Assembly: GCF_019393635.1 (NCBI RefSeq)
Contig: NC_057867.1
Location: 70,745,492 to 70,809,491 of the forward strand
Direction: 5' to 3'
DNA length: 64,000 nucleotides
Source: Dromiciops gliroides
Lineage: Eukaryota > Chordata > Mammalia > Microbiotheria > Microbiotheriidae
Under the pieces are notes generated by a model. It ran no database searches. It saw only the letters and a program-made list of their open reading frames with translations, and was not told the DNA's origin. Both the position numbers and the translations under genes were made by a program. Below are positions 11,976 through 23,078 of the stretch, one piece after another. The first letter of the stretch is position 1, and every line of letters starts with the position of its first letter.

Positions 11976-13340
11976 CCATTCCATCCTGTTATATTAAGAC
12001 CTGACCATCTAGGGCTAAGAGGAACACTACTAGTACTTGTGGATGTAGAGGAACGGGGGCTTCTCTGGGTAAAAACCAGAGCACAGACCAGGAGAGCAAT
12101 GACCACACCTCTCCAAGGATAATACCACCTTGGAAGTACTGAAAACTTGCAGACCCACAGAACTAGCTCTGAAAATAGCAACACAAAAAATCCTGAAGCT
12201 TGACATAGTACCTCCCTACCCCCAGGTCAACAGAGCCCAACTTTAACATAAAACTCAAAGTGAAGAAACAGGCTAAAGGAAATGAGCAAACAACAAAAAG
12301 AAGAACTTGACCACAAAAAGCTACTAAAGTGGCAGAGAAGACCAAGACATGAACTTAGAAGACAACAATGTAAAAAACAGCTACAAGAAAAGTCTCAAAG
12401 AAAAATGCTAATTGGACCCAAGACAAGCAAGAATTCCTGGAAGAGTTAAAGAGTTAAAGGTGGTAGAGAAAAAATTGGGAAAACAACTGAGAATGATGCA
12501 AGAAAATTATAAAAAGGGAATGAATAGCTTAGTAAAAGAGGCACAAAAATACTGAAGAAGATATCACCTTAAAAACAGAATTAGCCTAATGGTTAGAGGC
12601 ACAAAAATCACTGAAGAAAAGAATTCCTTTAAAAGCACAATAGTTGGGGCAGCTAGGTGGCACAGTGGATAAAGCATTAGCCCTGGATTCAGGAAGACCT
12701 GAGTTCAAATTTGGCCTCAGACACTTGACACATTTACCAGCTGTGTGACCCTGGGCAAGTCACTTAATCCTCATTGCCCCTCAAAAAAAAAAAGGCAAAA
12801 TAGTCCAAATGGAAAAGGAGGTACAAAAATTCACTGGAGAAAAGAATTCCTTAAACAGAAGAACTGGACAAATGAAGAAGAGGTACAAAATTTCACTGTA
12901 GAAAATAATTCCTTAAAAATTAGAATTGGATAAATGGAAGCTGATGATTCTATGAGACCTCAAGAAACAATAAAACAAAGTTAAAAAATGAAAAAAATCA
13001 AAGAAAATGTGAAATAATCTCATCAGAAGAAAAACTGACCTGAAAATAGATCCAGGAGAGATAATCGAAGAATTATTGGACTACCTAAAAGCCTTGATTA
13101 AAAAAGAGCCTAGACATCATATTTCAAGAAATAATCAATGAAAATTGCCCTAATGTCTTAGATCCAGGTGATAAAATGGAAAATCAAAGAATCTATCAAT
13201 AATTTCCTGAAAGAGATCCCAAAATGAAAATTCCCAGGATTATTATAACTAAATTCCAGAGCTCCCAGATCAAGGAGAAAATATTGCAAGCAACCAGAAA
13301 GAAACAATTCAAATATCATGGAGGCACAGTTAGATTTTGT
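11976..13340 (+). mobile_element. L1 5' UTR and ORF1 fragment
   Basis: The ORF1 start is at 12282 (ATGAGCAAACAACAAAAAG). The decayed frame continues with a lysine/glutamate-rich coiled coil made of repeats of about 21 residues (KEVQKxTEENNSLKxxIGQM type). An RNA-binding segment follows whose codons spell DLENRSRRDN-like and LDIIFQEI-like blocks. Frame breaks are numerous and the copy ends before the ORF1 stop. A WSINE-type SINE lies inside at 12646-12793. Confidence 0.75.
12646..12793 (+). repeat. WSINE1-type SINE inside L1 ORF1
   Basis: Full-length with a pure A tail. The imperfect flanking repeat is AAAAGCACAATAGT / AAAAGGCAAAATAGT. It splits the coiled-coil repeats of the ORF1 fragment. 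Confidence 0.85.
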
Positions 13341-13436
13341 CTAATATTTATTGTTGTCTTAGTGAGTCAGTGATATATCTTTATCTATTCTAAGTTTCAG
13401 GGAATGCATTACTTGGGTAATGGTTTACATTCTTTT

Positions 13437-13586
13437 TTTTTTTTTTTTTTTAGTGAGGCAATTGGGGTCAAGTGACTTGCCCAGGGTCACACAGCTAGCA
13501 AGTGTCAAGTGTGTGACGCCGGACCCGAACTCAGGCACTCCTGACTCCAGGGCCAGTGCCCTTTCCACTGCGCCACCTAGCTGCCC
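13437..13586 (-). repeat. WSINE1-type SINE, antisense
   Basis: A T-run, then AGTGAGGCAATTGGGG through to CCACCTAGCTGCCC. The TSD TACATTCTTTT lies at 13426-13436 and 13587-13597. Confidence 0.88.
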
Positions 13587-13718
13587 TACATTCTTTTGTA
13601 AGCTATTTATTCTCCTTTCAAATCTTTCTCAAGATCTTTTATTTAAATTTTTGCCTCTTCAGTTCTCCCAGGATCTAGATATTCATGTAGTTCTTGTAGA
13701 AAATCCACTTTTCCTTTG

Positions 13719-13884
13719 TTTTGTTTTGTTTTGTTTGTTTGTTTTTTTGAGGGGCAATGGGGATTAAGTGACTTGCCTAGGGTCACACAGCTAGTAAGTG
13801 TCAAGTGTCTGAGGCCGGATTTGAACTCAGGTACTCCTGAATCCAGGGCCGGTGCTTTATCCACTGTGCCACCTAGCTGCCCCA
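13719..13884 (-). repeat. WSINE1-type SINE, antisense
   Basis: The tail is (TTTTG)n / (TTTG)n rather than pure T. The TSD CACTTTTCCTTTG lies at 13706-13718 and 13885-13897. Confidence 0.88.
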
Positions 13885-14294
13885 CACTTTTCCTTTGAGT
13901 CTCTGCTTGCAGTTGTTGTACAGTTACTCTCTCCTTCTAGATTACATTTTTGGGTAGTCTTGGATCTATTATAGTTCTTTATATTAGATGGTGTCTTCTG
14001 TTTACTCTTTTCTACAGCCATACTTTCTAATTTGAGGCTTTGTTCCAAGGCCAGACTACAACCCTGCTATGCCTTTAGGTGTGATTGGTAGGCCCTTCTT
14101 GGCCTAGGTCCCATGGGTTCCTATGCTGAACTCCACCTCCTGGGGTTAGCCCCCCCTGTATATTTAAAGTTCAGGACCTTTTGTGATGTTTCAGGATACA
14201 GTTATAGGGATGTTGTATCCTTTGGGCCTGAAGTGTCCTGGTTTGAGTATTGTCTTGACTGGACTGGTTATTACCACTCCTAGTTGCTTTTAAG

Positions 14295-14455
14295 GGGGGC
14301 AGCTAGGTGGCACTGCAGTGGGTAAAGCACTGGCCCTGGATTCAGGAGGATCTGAGTTCAAATCCAGCCTCAGACACTTGACAATTACTAGCTATGTGAC
14401 CTTGGGCAAGTCTCTTAACCCTCATTGCCCCACAAAAGGAAAAAGAAAGAAAGAA
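14295..14455 (+). repeat. WSINE1-type SINE with a 17-bp perfect TSD
   Basis: TCCTAGTTGCTTTTAAG occurs exactly at 14278-14294 and 14456-14472. The tail is GGAAAAAGAAAGAAAGAA, an A-rich tail with G interruptions. The head has a 3-base insertion (CACTGCAGTGG). Confidence 0.9.
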
Positions 14456-14692
14456 TCCTAGTTGCTTTTAAGGTCTACTCTGTGGATTTTCAACCAACCT
14501 TAGCCCTTTTTTCCGGGGGAATCCTCTGCTCTTGCTCCCTTTGGATACAGAACCTTTCATGCTACAGGTTGTTAGCTTGTTTGCTTGTAATGGAACTGGT
14601 TTTCTGACAGGGCCCCTTTCTTATTGCCAATGGGCCTCCTGGATGACTTCTGGTGCAATTCTTGGGTGGAAGAAGCCACTTTTTTCATTCTT

Positions 14693-14836
14693 TTTTTTTT
14701 TAAGTGAGGCAATTGGGATTAAGTGACTTGCCCAAGGTCACACAGCTAGTCAGTGTTAAGTGTCTGAACTGGATTTGAATTCAGGTACTCCTGATTCCAG
14801 GGCCGGTGCTCTATCCACTGTGCCACCCAGCTGCCC
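14693..14836 (-). repeat. WSINE1-type SINE, antisense
   Basis: Full-length antisense copy. The TSD CTTTTTTCATTCTT lies at 14679-14692 and 14837-14850. Confidence 0.88.
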
Positions 14837-14990
14837 CTTTTTTCATTCTTAATAGGTTCTCATTGGATTTCTTTGATCCTTTAGTTGATCATTATTCAGG
14901 ATGGCATGATTTTTAGGTTTATGCTAGAGTAAATATGTGGGACCTGAGCTCTTTTCTTCCTTTTAAGCAGCCCTCTTGGCTAGACTCTTC

Positions 14991-15409
14991 TCAAATTATA
15001 TTATTCAAAAGGAACATAATAGATAAAAGAGGCAGCGAAGACAGGTAGCATTATATTAAGATATTTTCATGGAAGGAAATCCAGGAACCAAAGGGTAGAA
15101 GCACAGTGGAGAGCATTTGGATGAGAATCAACGAAAAGAGAAATATAAGTGATTTTTGTCATCAGAATATACTTGAAACCACATGGGTAGGAAAAGGAAA
15201 AATGCACAGTATGGGAAATAGATAACATGCTTGGAATAAATGCTTTTAGTAATGACAGAGAACTTTGTGTATCTGGATTTTTGCTTGCTCTCTCTCTCTC
15301 TCTCACTATAACAGACCAGCTAATTTATTCATGTCTAGAATGATTATTTCAGCCTGCAAAAGGTAGAGAAAGCATAAAAATTTTTTATTCTGGGTCATAT
15401 TCTCACCAA
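14991..15409. other. Intergenic, nothing recognised
   Basis: Only a short (TC)n run at 15287-15304 stands out. Confidence 0.45.
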
Positions 15410-16670
15410 CAAAAAGGAATTAGTGGAAATTATAGGAACCTTCAGAGGAAGGAGGAATGACTACTCCATCTTAAAGCTTATAATAGAGAAAAACATATTG
15501 CTAGGGACATAGACTGCTCCCTCAAATTGCTGAAAGATTTCAAGGGGTTCAGAGAAAAATATGGACTCATAGACTAAAACCTTTATAGTACCTGTTGCAT
15601 AACAAACATTTAATAAACCCCTTTGGGCTGACTACAGAGAAAGTTAATCCAGGAAGAGTTAAGCTCTTGAGAATGAAATTCTGAAGGCATAAAGAGAAAT
15701 TATTCTGATGAGGAGGAAAAAGAAAAGTTATCTAAAGCAACCAATATGGATGCACAGGAAACTCATTGAGCAATTTAGATTTACAAAAGGCATGTAGGGA
15801 AGATAGAAGAAAAGGCAAGTAATGGAAGATGACTAATCCATCATGTCACAGTCCTATAAAAAGTGTCAGAAATGGTAAAGTTAGAATGAGTTGAGAGTGA
15901 CAGGTAAAACTAAAGACTACAAAAGAGTTTGGGGTTTTTGTTGTAGTATTGGGGAAAAGAAAAGTACTCAAAGAAGGGACAAATTGCAGCTCAGGGCAAA
16001 TGGGATATTGAGAGCAGATGAAAGAGAGAAAGTAGAGCTGCTCTCCTTTTATTTTTCATCTATCTTCTCTGCCAAGGAGAAAGCTATTTGGCCTTGAAAA
16101 GATAGAACAAAAATGGCTAATAGACAGTTGAGACTGAAGATATGTAGAGAAAGATCAAAAGAATACCTTCGATTCCCTTGATTTATTCAAGTCTCCAGAA
16201 AACTACATCCTAGAGTACTGAATTGATTCAGCACCTTTATTGTGCATCAGTAATCTTTGAAAAATCATGGAGAATGGGACAGGTTCATCAGAACTGGAGA
16301 AGGGCAAACAAATTTTCTTATTTTCAGAAAAAAGGATCAGGATAGAATATGCAAAATATAGGTCAATGATTTCATCTTAGGTTCTGGGCAAAGTCTTAGA
16401 ATATATCATTGAGGGTCAGCTAGGTGGCACAGTGGATAGAGTACCGGCCCTGGAGTCAGGAGTACCTGGGTTCAAATCCGGCCTCATTGAAGAGATGGTT
16501 GGTGAACATCTAGAACATTTGGAAAAGGAAGCAATGGTCACAGTCAACATGGCTTCATCAAGAACAGGTCATACCAGACTAACCTCATTTCCTTTTTTGA
16601 TAGATCTGGGAAATGGTTTAGATATAATTTACCTAGATTTTAGTATAGTAATGATTCTTCAGGACACACT
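15410..16670 (+). mobile_element. CR1/L3-type LINE fragment
   Basis: Blocks in CR1 order are visible: a linker region ending in a TTCTCTGCCAAGGAGAAAG motif (about 16066); then GAACTGGAGAAGGGCAAAC and AGGTCAATGATTTCATCTT; then a reverse-transcriptase start with ATGGCTTCATCAAGAACAGG and a translated DIIYLDFS-like motif near 16626-16650. It is heavily decayed and ends just after that motif. A short SINE piece is inserted at 16413-16483. Confidence 0.65.
16413..16483 (+). repeat. Tail-less WSINE1-type SINE fragment
   Basis: Only the tRNA-like 5' half is present, from GGGTCAGCTAGG to ATCCGGCC, with no core, tail or A run. It is nevertheless flanked by TCATTGA at 16406-16412 and 16484-16490, so CR1 sequence resumes exactly on both sides. 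Confidence 0.75.
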
Positions 16671-17990
16671 AAAATTTGTTTTATGAGTCAAAAATCTTAC
16701 CTGAATTTTCACCTGAGCTCTGTAAATGTATTTAATCTTATTGTGGAATTTTGTCTTTGTTTGGGAATTCTGTATAGTGTTAGAAATGGCTTGTGTCAGA
16801 GAAATTTACAAAGTCATGGAAAGTACTTCCCTCTTTGGATTCCTTTCAGCAAAGATGGTTAGAGTTAGAATAATTTACTCAGTAAATTTATTTCTGGCAG
16901 GCTTGTACTTTTTGTTTCAGGCAGAGTACTGATTTTTTTCTTTCATAATTTCAACCTTGAGACTAAATCTACATGTAAAACAAAGAATGTATGTTTCATT
17001 AAGGAAAGGCTTGCATTCTCTTTCCCTTTACTTTATTATAAAATGTCCCTCCCACACTCTCATTATTATTTTTTTCCACACTCTCATTATTGTCTTCAGC
17101 AACAAGCAAGCATAAATCAGTATTGAGTTCAGGTTCACTGATGTGATAACATATTTAGTGTATTATATTTTGAATGTTTAGTTTGGTCTCACTTTTGCCT
17201 CAATATTGTATAGTTAGCTAGTACAAACTACAAAATAATGTATTTTTCTTATCTTCATCTCCTAACATAATTTAAAGTAAATTATCTCAAAATTTAAAAA
17301 ATTCTCATTTGAATTTTCTTTTTTCTGTTTTAAAAAAATTGGCATACCAGTAAAATTTTTTGTGGTTCAGGGTAGTAAGGAAAGGTGCTGCCAGAAGCTA
17401 TGGATGAAAAGCTTTGACTTAAGTCAAAGATGGCAGGGAAATGGCAAAATAGGATTGACTGCAATGTTTCATTTAATAGTGATGGCTTGGATGTTAAGAG
17501 TCACTTCTTTAAGCTGTCTGTACTTTTTTCCTCTTGTTCTGAGTGTTTTCCACATTGAAGAGACATGACCTCACTCTTGGGCTTTCTGACCAGTTCCAAA
17601 GAAAGAGTAGTTCAGGAGAAAATCATTTGTATAAACCTTAGTAATGAAGTTAGAAAGACATTACACAGCAATTATAGTAGGAATGAAACCAACGGATGGC
17701 AGACTATGGTGAATTACTTGCTCTTTGGGAATCTATAGCATGCTAAGGATGACTGCCCAAGGCAAGTGTTTCTGTAACACTTTGTTTTTCAGGGTTCTCA
17801 GTGGCCTTCCAGGGTTCCCAGAGACTAAGGCCTGTGCATACAAACCAAACAGAAAATGTAAACCATTTCTACTGAGAAGCAATTCGTGTATCTGATAGCA
17901 GTTTATACCAAGCAATTAACAAAGTCTATGTAAATATAAAGCAGCCATTTCTAAACAATGCCCTACCAAGAAATTGTTGTTTTAGGGATT
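16671..17990. other. Intergenic, nothing recognised
   Basis: A+T-rich sequence; no gene or clear family was recognised. Confidence 0.45.
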
Positions 17991-17999
17991 CAAAAGAAT

Positions 18000-18170
18000 G
18001 ATAAAATTCCATTCCATTCAATTCAATAAACATTAATTAAGTGCATATACATGTAAGACTGGACCTTAGAAATTATGTAGTTGAGTTCCCTTATTTCATA
18101 AATTAGGAAATTGAGGCCCAGAGATGGAACGTGATTTGGACAAGGTTGCCCAGCTAAGTCCAAGAAAGTA
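18000..18170 (-). repeat. L2 3' end and MIR-like piece, antisense
   Basis: ATTCAATAAACATTAATTAAG is an L2-like end read backwards. AGGAAATTGAGGCCCAGAGA followed by GGTTGCCCAGCT is MIR-like. Old copies. Confidence 0.45.
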
Positions 18171-18189
18171 GTTGTTTCCTTCTAAGTAG

Positions 18190-18190
<1 letters not shown>

Positions 18191-18225
<35 letters not shown>
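18191..18225 (+). repeat. (GT)n microsatellite
   Basis: About 17 uninterrupted GT units. Confidence 0.95.
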
Positions 18226-18229
<4 letters not shown>

Positions 18230-18604
18230 GAAATATCCTTGCAGTATAGAAGTCTATGAATACACAAATGGATATATTCTGTTTCATGACATTTATGACT
18301 ATCACAGTGCTGGAATGGAGAGAGATGTTGGCTAGAGTCCCTTATTATTAATAGGTATGCAGTGAAAATTGATGAGTTGTTTCTGTGCTCCTTGGTGGGT
18401 TTATGTGAATGCTTTCTGCTATCACTACTTGGAGTTTTCATGTGGAAGCTGCACCTGTTAGAAAGGCACAGAATCAAAGTAATAGCTGGAAAGAAACTTC
18501 CCCCAAACCAATTGTCATATGTCACAACCAGTTGCCTACTCTTTATTTACATAATGAGTCAGCAGCATTCAAAGCTCAAAGAGACCATGTCCAAACCCAG
18601 ACTT

Positions 18605-18835
18605 GTCATCTTAATGGCGTGTATTTATATTGTGCTTTCTGTATGTTAATCTCATTGGATCCTCACAGCATCCATGGGAAGTCGGCACTATTATTATCCC
18701 CATTTTAGAGGAATAAACTGAACCTCAGAGGGTCTAAGGCCTTGTGTCACAAAGCTAGTAGGAATATGAGTCAGAATTTGAACTCGGGCCTTTCTGACTC
18801 CAAGTCCAACATATAGACTGGGCCACCTAGATGAA
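18605..18835 (-). repeat. MIR/THER1-like repeat, antisense
   Basis: The MIR order read backwards: ATCTCATTGGATCCTCACAGC, ATTATTATCCCCATTTTAGAG, AACTGAACCTCAGAGGGTC, then GAATTTGAACTCGGGCC. Confidence 0.7.
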
Positions 18836-19069
18836 AATGCATACAAAAAACTGATAGAAAAAAATACAATCATTCTTTTCCATTTGTTGAGTGAGGAAAG
18901 AATTTCTGAGAACCTCTAAGTGGCTAGAAACATAGTGCCAACTGTCTTTTCTCTCCTTGGGCCTGACAAGTGGCCCTGCTGTTTCTTCTGTATCTTTTTT
19001 GTTTCTTCATTCTTGCCCTTAAGTACATGAGTATCAGAAATAGAAAGGATTAAGATGTGACTTTGTGAG
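18836..19069. other. Intergenic, nothing recognised
   Basis: No clear feature. Confidence 0.4.
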
Positions 19070-19330
19070 CATTGTTGTTGTTATTGTTGTTCATCCTTTG
19101 TTTTCAAAGAGGACCAATGACATTACAAGGTTGATGTCTTAACTTGTGGAAAGGTGGGAAGAACTGCCAGAGGTTTAGCTGCAAAGTCTAGGAAGGAACC
19201 AGCCTTGAGAAGCAACCTGCTTCAACTATCCTACAGCAAAATCAATTGGGAGTGACTTGTCCGTTGGCTGTGCCATACCCAGAAGTGGAAAAGTCACCAC
19301 TTAAAGTTAACCCTAATCTACCTGGTAAGA
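19070..19330 (-). repeat. RTE-tailed repeat, antisense (possible)
   Basis: It begins with (GTT)n and CTTTGTTTTCAAAGAGGACC, the reverse of the GGTCCTCTTTGAGAACAAAAG tail seen at 23050. The rest of the body is not recognised. Confidence 0.4.
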
Positions 19331-19659
19331 GAACAAGTTTACCTCAGTTTTGCATATATTTATACTACTGTTCTTACTCTATCTTCTCTGTAAATATCCC
19401 CTTATTCTCTTTATAAAAGCTAAAAGATGTTTATTTCTTATCAATATACTAAAGATATAACAACTGGTTCAATGATACCTGAAAGATATTAACCGGCATT
19501 GGCTAATTTTATTGGGGCAGCAATCACTGGCAGTTGATTTTGAGCAGAACACTGTAAAATGGAGAATCAGAATGATAGCATTAGAAAAATTATCCTAATC
19601 CCTTGGGGGCCAGCCCCCCATTATAAAGCTATAGCTGCTGCTGCTGCTCTTTTTGTTTT
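19331..19659. other. Intergenic, nothing recognised
   Basis: No gene or clear family was recognised. Confidence 0.4.
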
Positions 19660-20045
19660 TGTTGTTGATCTATTTTTCAGTTTCATCCAACTCTTTGTGA
19701 CCCCACTGGGGGTTTTCTTGGCAAAGATACTGGAGTGGTTTGCCATTTCCTTCTCTAGCTCATTTTTTTTTTTTGGTGAGGCAATTGGGATTAAGTGACT
19801 TGCCCAAGGTCACACAGCTAGTAAGTGTTAAGTGTCTGAGGCCTGATTTGAACTCAGGTACTCCTGACTCCAGGGCCGGTGCTCTATCCACTGTGCCACC
19901 TAGCTGCCCCTTCTCTAGCTCATTTTAAAGATGAGGAAACTGAGGGTGAAGTGACTTGCCCAGGGTCACCCAGCTAGTAAGTGTCTGAGGCTGGTTTTGA
20001 ACTCATGTCTTCCTGACACCCTCCATCTACTGAGCCATCTGCTGG
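19660..20045 (-). repeat. Mar1 CORE-SINE, antisense, split by a SINE
   Basis: The Mar1 order read backwards (CTTTGTGACCCCA, TTGGCAAAGATACTGGAG, TTGCCATTTCC, GAGGAAACTGAGG, GACTTGCCCAGGGTCACCC) is interrupted at 19767-19910 by a younger WSINE-type copy. Confidence 0.85.
19767..19910 (-). repeat. WSINE1-type SINE inside Mar1
   Basis: The perfect 16-bp TSD TTCTCTAGCTCATTTT lies at 19751-19766 and 19911-19926. Mar1 and WSINE are both antisense here. Confidence 0.9.
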
Positions 20046-21130
20046 TGATAAATATGTCAGTGACCAGAGCTTCCTGACCATCAAAGTAGTCCACAAATAG
20101 AGTGAGTTGCCTCATTAGGCAGCAAAGGTGCTCACATAAAGGTTGGATGGCCACTTGCCAGGGATGTTGTGTTGGGGAATCATGAATCTGGTAAAAACTA
20201 AATGTTCTCAGAAATTCCTTCTAATTCTGTCTTGCTGGGGGGTCTTCTCTTGTCCATACCAAAAATAGCTGCTGGTAGCCAACATTTTGCCAGGTACTTT
20301 TGAGGGTTTGAGTGAGAAAAGGTTAGCAATTTCCCTTTCAACAGGACAGAAAGTAATTTTTGTGCCTTTTGAAGATTTCTTCCACTTACACAACTCCCAC
20401 TGTTTTCCTGGGGATGCCCAGATGGAAAACAGTCTAAGGAAAATCAACATTTTCTCTAATATTTTCAAATTCACTTTATGTTTTCTAAAGAAAGAGTATT
20501 CCTAGATTAGGTTTTGGCTGTGTAAAAGTAATTACATTTTTTTTCAGAGAGGGGATAAAAAAGCACTGGGAATACCAATGGAAATGGAAGACTTACCCTG
20601 CTCATCCTAATGGAGGAGACACTGTACATGAAAGATTTCAGCTGCCAGTCAGATGGAAAGGCCCATAGTTCCGAGGGCATAATGGCAAAGTCAATGTCAA
20701 TGCCTCCTTTTTAATGTCAATTCTACTAATAAAATCATATCCATTTCTGATACAGGGCCGAGGGCTTGCATGACAAGAACTTCTTTTCTGGGTTTTCAGA
20801 AATTGTGGCTAAAGCACCTTCAGGAACAGTGGCCAGGCTTCATCTCCATAGAGGTTGCTTTGAGGTGAGCTGGAAGCATCTCCATTTCAGAGGTTCTTGC
20901 ATTCAGGATCCTTAGCCCACACTGTAGGGACCCTCTTGAGGAGCTCAATTACAGATGGAGGATGATGCCAGGAAGGCGCTATCCCATTCTCTGTCCCCAC
21001 TCTCTTGGCTGATTTATCCCCTAAATTTCAGTCAGGGCTTTGTTCTTAGCTTAGAGCTTTGATATACTTAGGAGGTGTGGGGTGTCATACTTTAAGTTAT
21101 GAATAATTGTCACCTTAATATGAATAAAGC
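20046..21130. other. Intergenic, nothing recognised
   Basis: About 1.1 kb with no confident repeat or gene. Confidence 0.45.
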
Positions 21131-21351
21131 AGCTGAGGGGTTTTTGTTTATTCCTTTTATTTTTTAATGTTTTATTGCTGCTCATTTCTGGATTGACTCT
21201 CCCTTCTCCTCACCAGCCTTCTCTTGCCAAATCAAAAACAGTTAAGCAAAACCAGACAATACAGCAACCAAATCTGACAACTTCTGTCATATTGCATACC
21301 CACAGTCTTTGACTCTAAAAGAAAAAGAGGTGCATTTCTTCATCTCTTCTT

Positions 21352-21496
21352 TTTTTTTTTGGTGGGGCAATGAGGGTTAAATGACTTGCCCAGGGTCACA
21401 CAGCTAGTAAGTGTCAAGTGTCTGAGGCCAGATTTGAACTCAGGTCCTCCTGAATCCAGGGCCAGTGCTCTATCCACTGTGGCACCTAGCTGCCCC
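21352..21496 (-). repeat. WSINE1-type SINE, antisense
   Basis: The perfect 15-bp TSD TCTTCATCTCTTCTT lies at 21337-21351 and 21497-21511. Confidence 0.9.
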
Positions 21497-21638
21497 TCTT
21501 CATCTCTTCTTAGGGCCAATATTAGACAGTATGACTGTTTAGCCTTATTCATTTTATTGTTCATTTCATTTATATTACTACAATTTTTGTGTAAAATATT
21601 GTTTTCCTAGTTCTACTTAACTTCACTCTGAATCAGTT

Positions 21639-22214
21639 TGTAATGGTGGGAAATGGGGTACGGGTTGGGCTAGGGGATGGGTTTCTTGGGAATTCCTCTT
21701 TAAAGAATTACACCCTCTTGCACACAAAACTTAGTTACAATAAGGTGGTAGTTTATTTAGGAGCAAGGGAAGGGAAGGGTGGGGGGAGGGAAACCATGAA
21801 AGAAATCCTTAGACTTTTCATGGGGAGATTTGACATAAAGCACATGGCTCAGAGGTACCAAATCTCCTCGAACAGGAGACTGGAAGGTACTTTTATAGAG
21901 GACTGATGGGGGTAGACCATCTGCTGGTGAAAAGTTCCTTTAGTGAGAGAGGACCATCCCCCACTGGTGGTAGCTGGGGGAATTGGGTGAGGGGTGGCTA
22001 CAGATCCCTCTTCAGAACGCAAAGGCCGCAGCCACACCCAAATTTATCTCCCCAAGGTAAGGGAGACCAGAATGAAGGGTAGGAATCCCAAGCTAGCTCA
22101 TTCTTGGTTCAGTTTATCTCTCTGGGCGTTATCTGTCCTCTGGTTTAGTTTCTCAAGGAGAAGCTTCCTTGATGTGCCCCAGAGAACTTCTGGGGTGCTC
22201 TGCACCCCATGACA
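21639..22214 (-). mobile_element. Solo LTR of a gamma-like (ERV1) endogenous retrovirus
   Basis: A 576-bp unit starts TGTCATGG and ends CCATTACA on the minus strand, with a 4-bp TSD AGTT at 21635-21638 and 22215-22218. It carries a TATA-like box (TATAAAA, minus strand, 21891-21897) and an AATAAA (minus strand, 21752-21757). No internal retroviral sequence flanks it, as expected after LTR-LTR recombination. A 4-bp TSD fits gammaretrovirus-like integrases. It looks whole as an LTR. It is not related in an obvious way to the LTR at 1369. Confidence 0.8.
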
Positions 22215-22775
22215 AGTTCATTTATATCTTACTATTTTTCTATGAATTCTCTCCCATGAATTCTTCACATTTATTTCTTATACCCATATACTACAATTTG
22301 TTTAGCCAAAATCCCCAATTAGTGGATATTCACTTTATTACCATTTTTTCGCTACCACAAAAAGTACCACTTTGATTCTTTTTATATACATGGGACCTTT
22401 TTTTATCTTTGACCTCCCTGGGGTATATGCCCAGTATTGGGATCAGTCAAAGGGTATGAAAAGTTTAGTCAATTTTCTCTCATTTCAGAATGGTTAGATA
22501 AATCAACAATTCTACCTACACTACATCAGCATACCTTCTTCCTGTAGCCTCTCCAGCATTGACTATTTACATCTTATGTCATGTTTGCCAACTTGACTGT
22601 TGTGAAATGAAACCTCTTTTAATTTTCATTCCTCATATTATTAGAAATTTTTTTGGAGCATGTTTTGATATGGTTCTTGAGAGTTCATAGTTCTTCTTTT
22701 GAAAACTTATGTTCATATCGTTTTGGCTTCATCATTTGGGGAATGGTTATTGATCATATATTTCACTGTACATGT

Positions 22776-23078
22776 GGGGCAGCTAGGTGGCACAGGGGAT
22801 AGAGCACTGGCCCTGAAGTTGGGAGGATCTGAGTTCAGACCCAGCCTCAGACACTTACTAGCTATGTGACCCTAGGCAAGTCACTTAAACCCAATTGCCT
22901 TAAACATCTGGGGCCATCCCCAGATGTCCTGATAACATATTTTGCCACTGGACCCATGTGGCTCTAGAGGAGAAAGTAAAGCTGGTGACTTTACACAGCC
23001 CTTCCTCACTTAAATCCAATTCAGTGCACATCATAACATCTGTCATGGTCCTCTTTGAGAACAAAAGACAAAGAACAA
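22776..23078 (+). repeat. RTE-tailed SINE (tRNA head plus RTE-type 3' end)
   Basis: The first 125 bp match the WSINE-type head and core up to CCCAATTGCC. The next 175 bp (GCCACTGGACCCATGTGG ... GGTCCTCTTTGAGAACAAAAG) match a different, RTE-like 3' end that finishes in an AAC-rich tail. One flanking repeat, CACTGTACATGT / CACTGTATATGT (22764-22775, 23079-23090), brackets the whole, so it inserted as one unit. Confidence 0.7.

Larger units (their letters stand above)
13598..14990 (-). mobile_element. L1 5' region (5' UTR and ORF1 start), antisense
   Basis: Minus-strand translation of 13860-14048 gives NRSKTTQKCNLEGE and related lysine-rich residues, and 13640-13700 gives KVDFLQELHEYLD. Both resemble the N-terminal part of marsupial L1 ORF1. 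The G+C-rich stretch at 14050-14280 and 14470-14690 would then be 5' UTR. Three SINEs sit inside. The assignment is moderate because it rests on a remembered family pattern. Confidence 0.5.

Noticed and set aside
13420-13767. Recurring short proteins containing VRQLGLSDLPRVTQLVSVK
   Set aside because: The same peptide appears wherever a WSINE-type SINE lies antisense to the frame; it is SINE translation, not a gene family.
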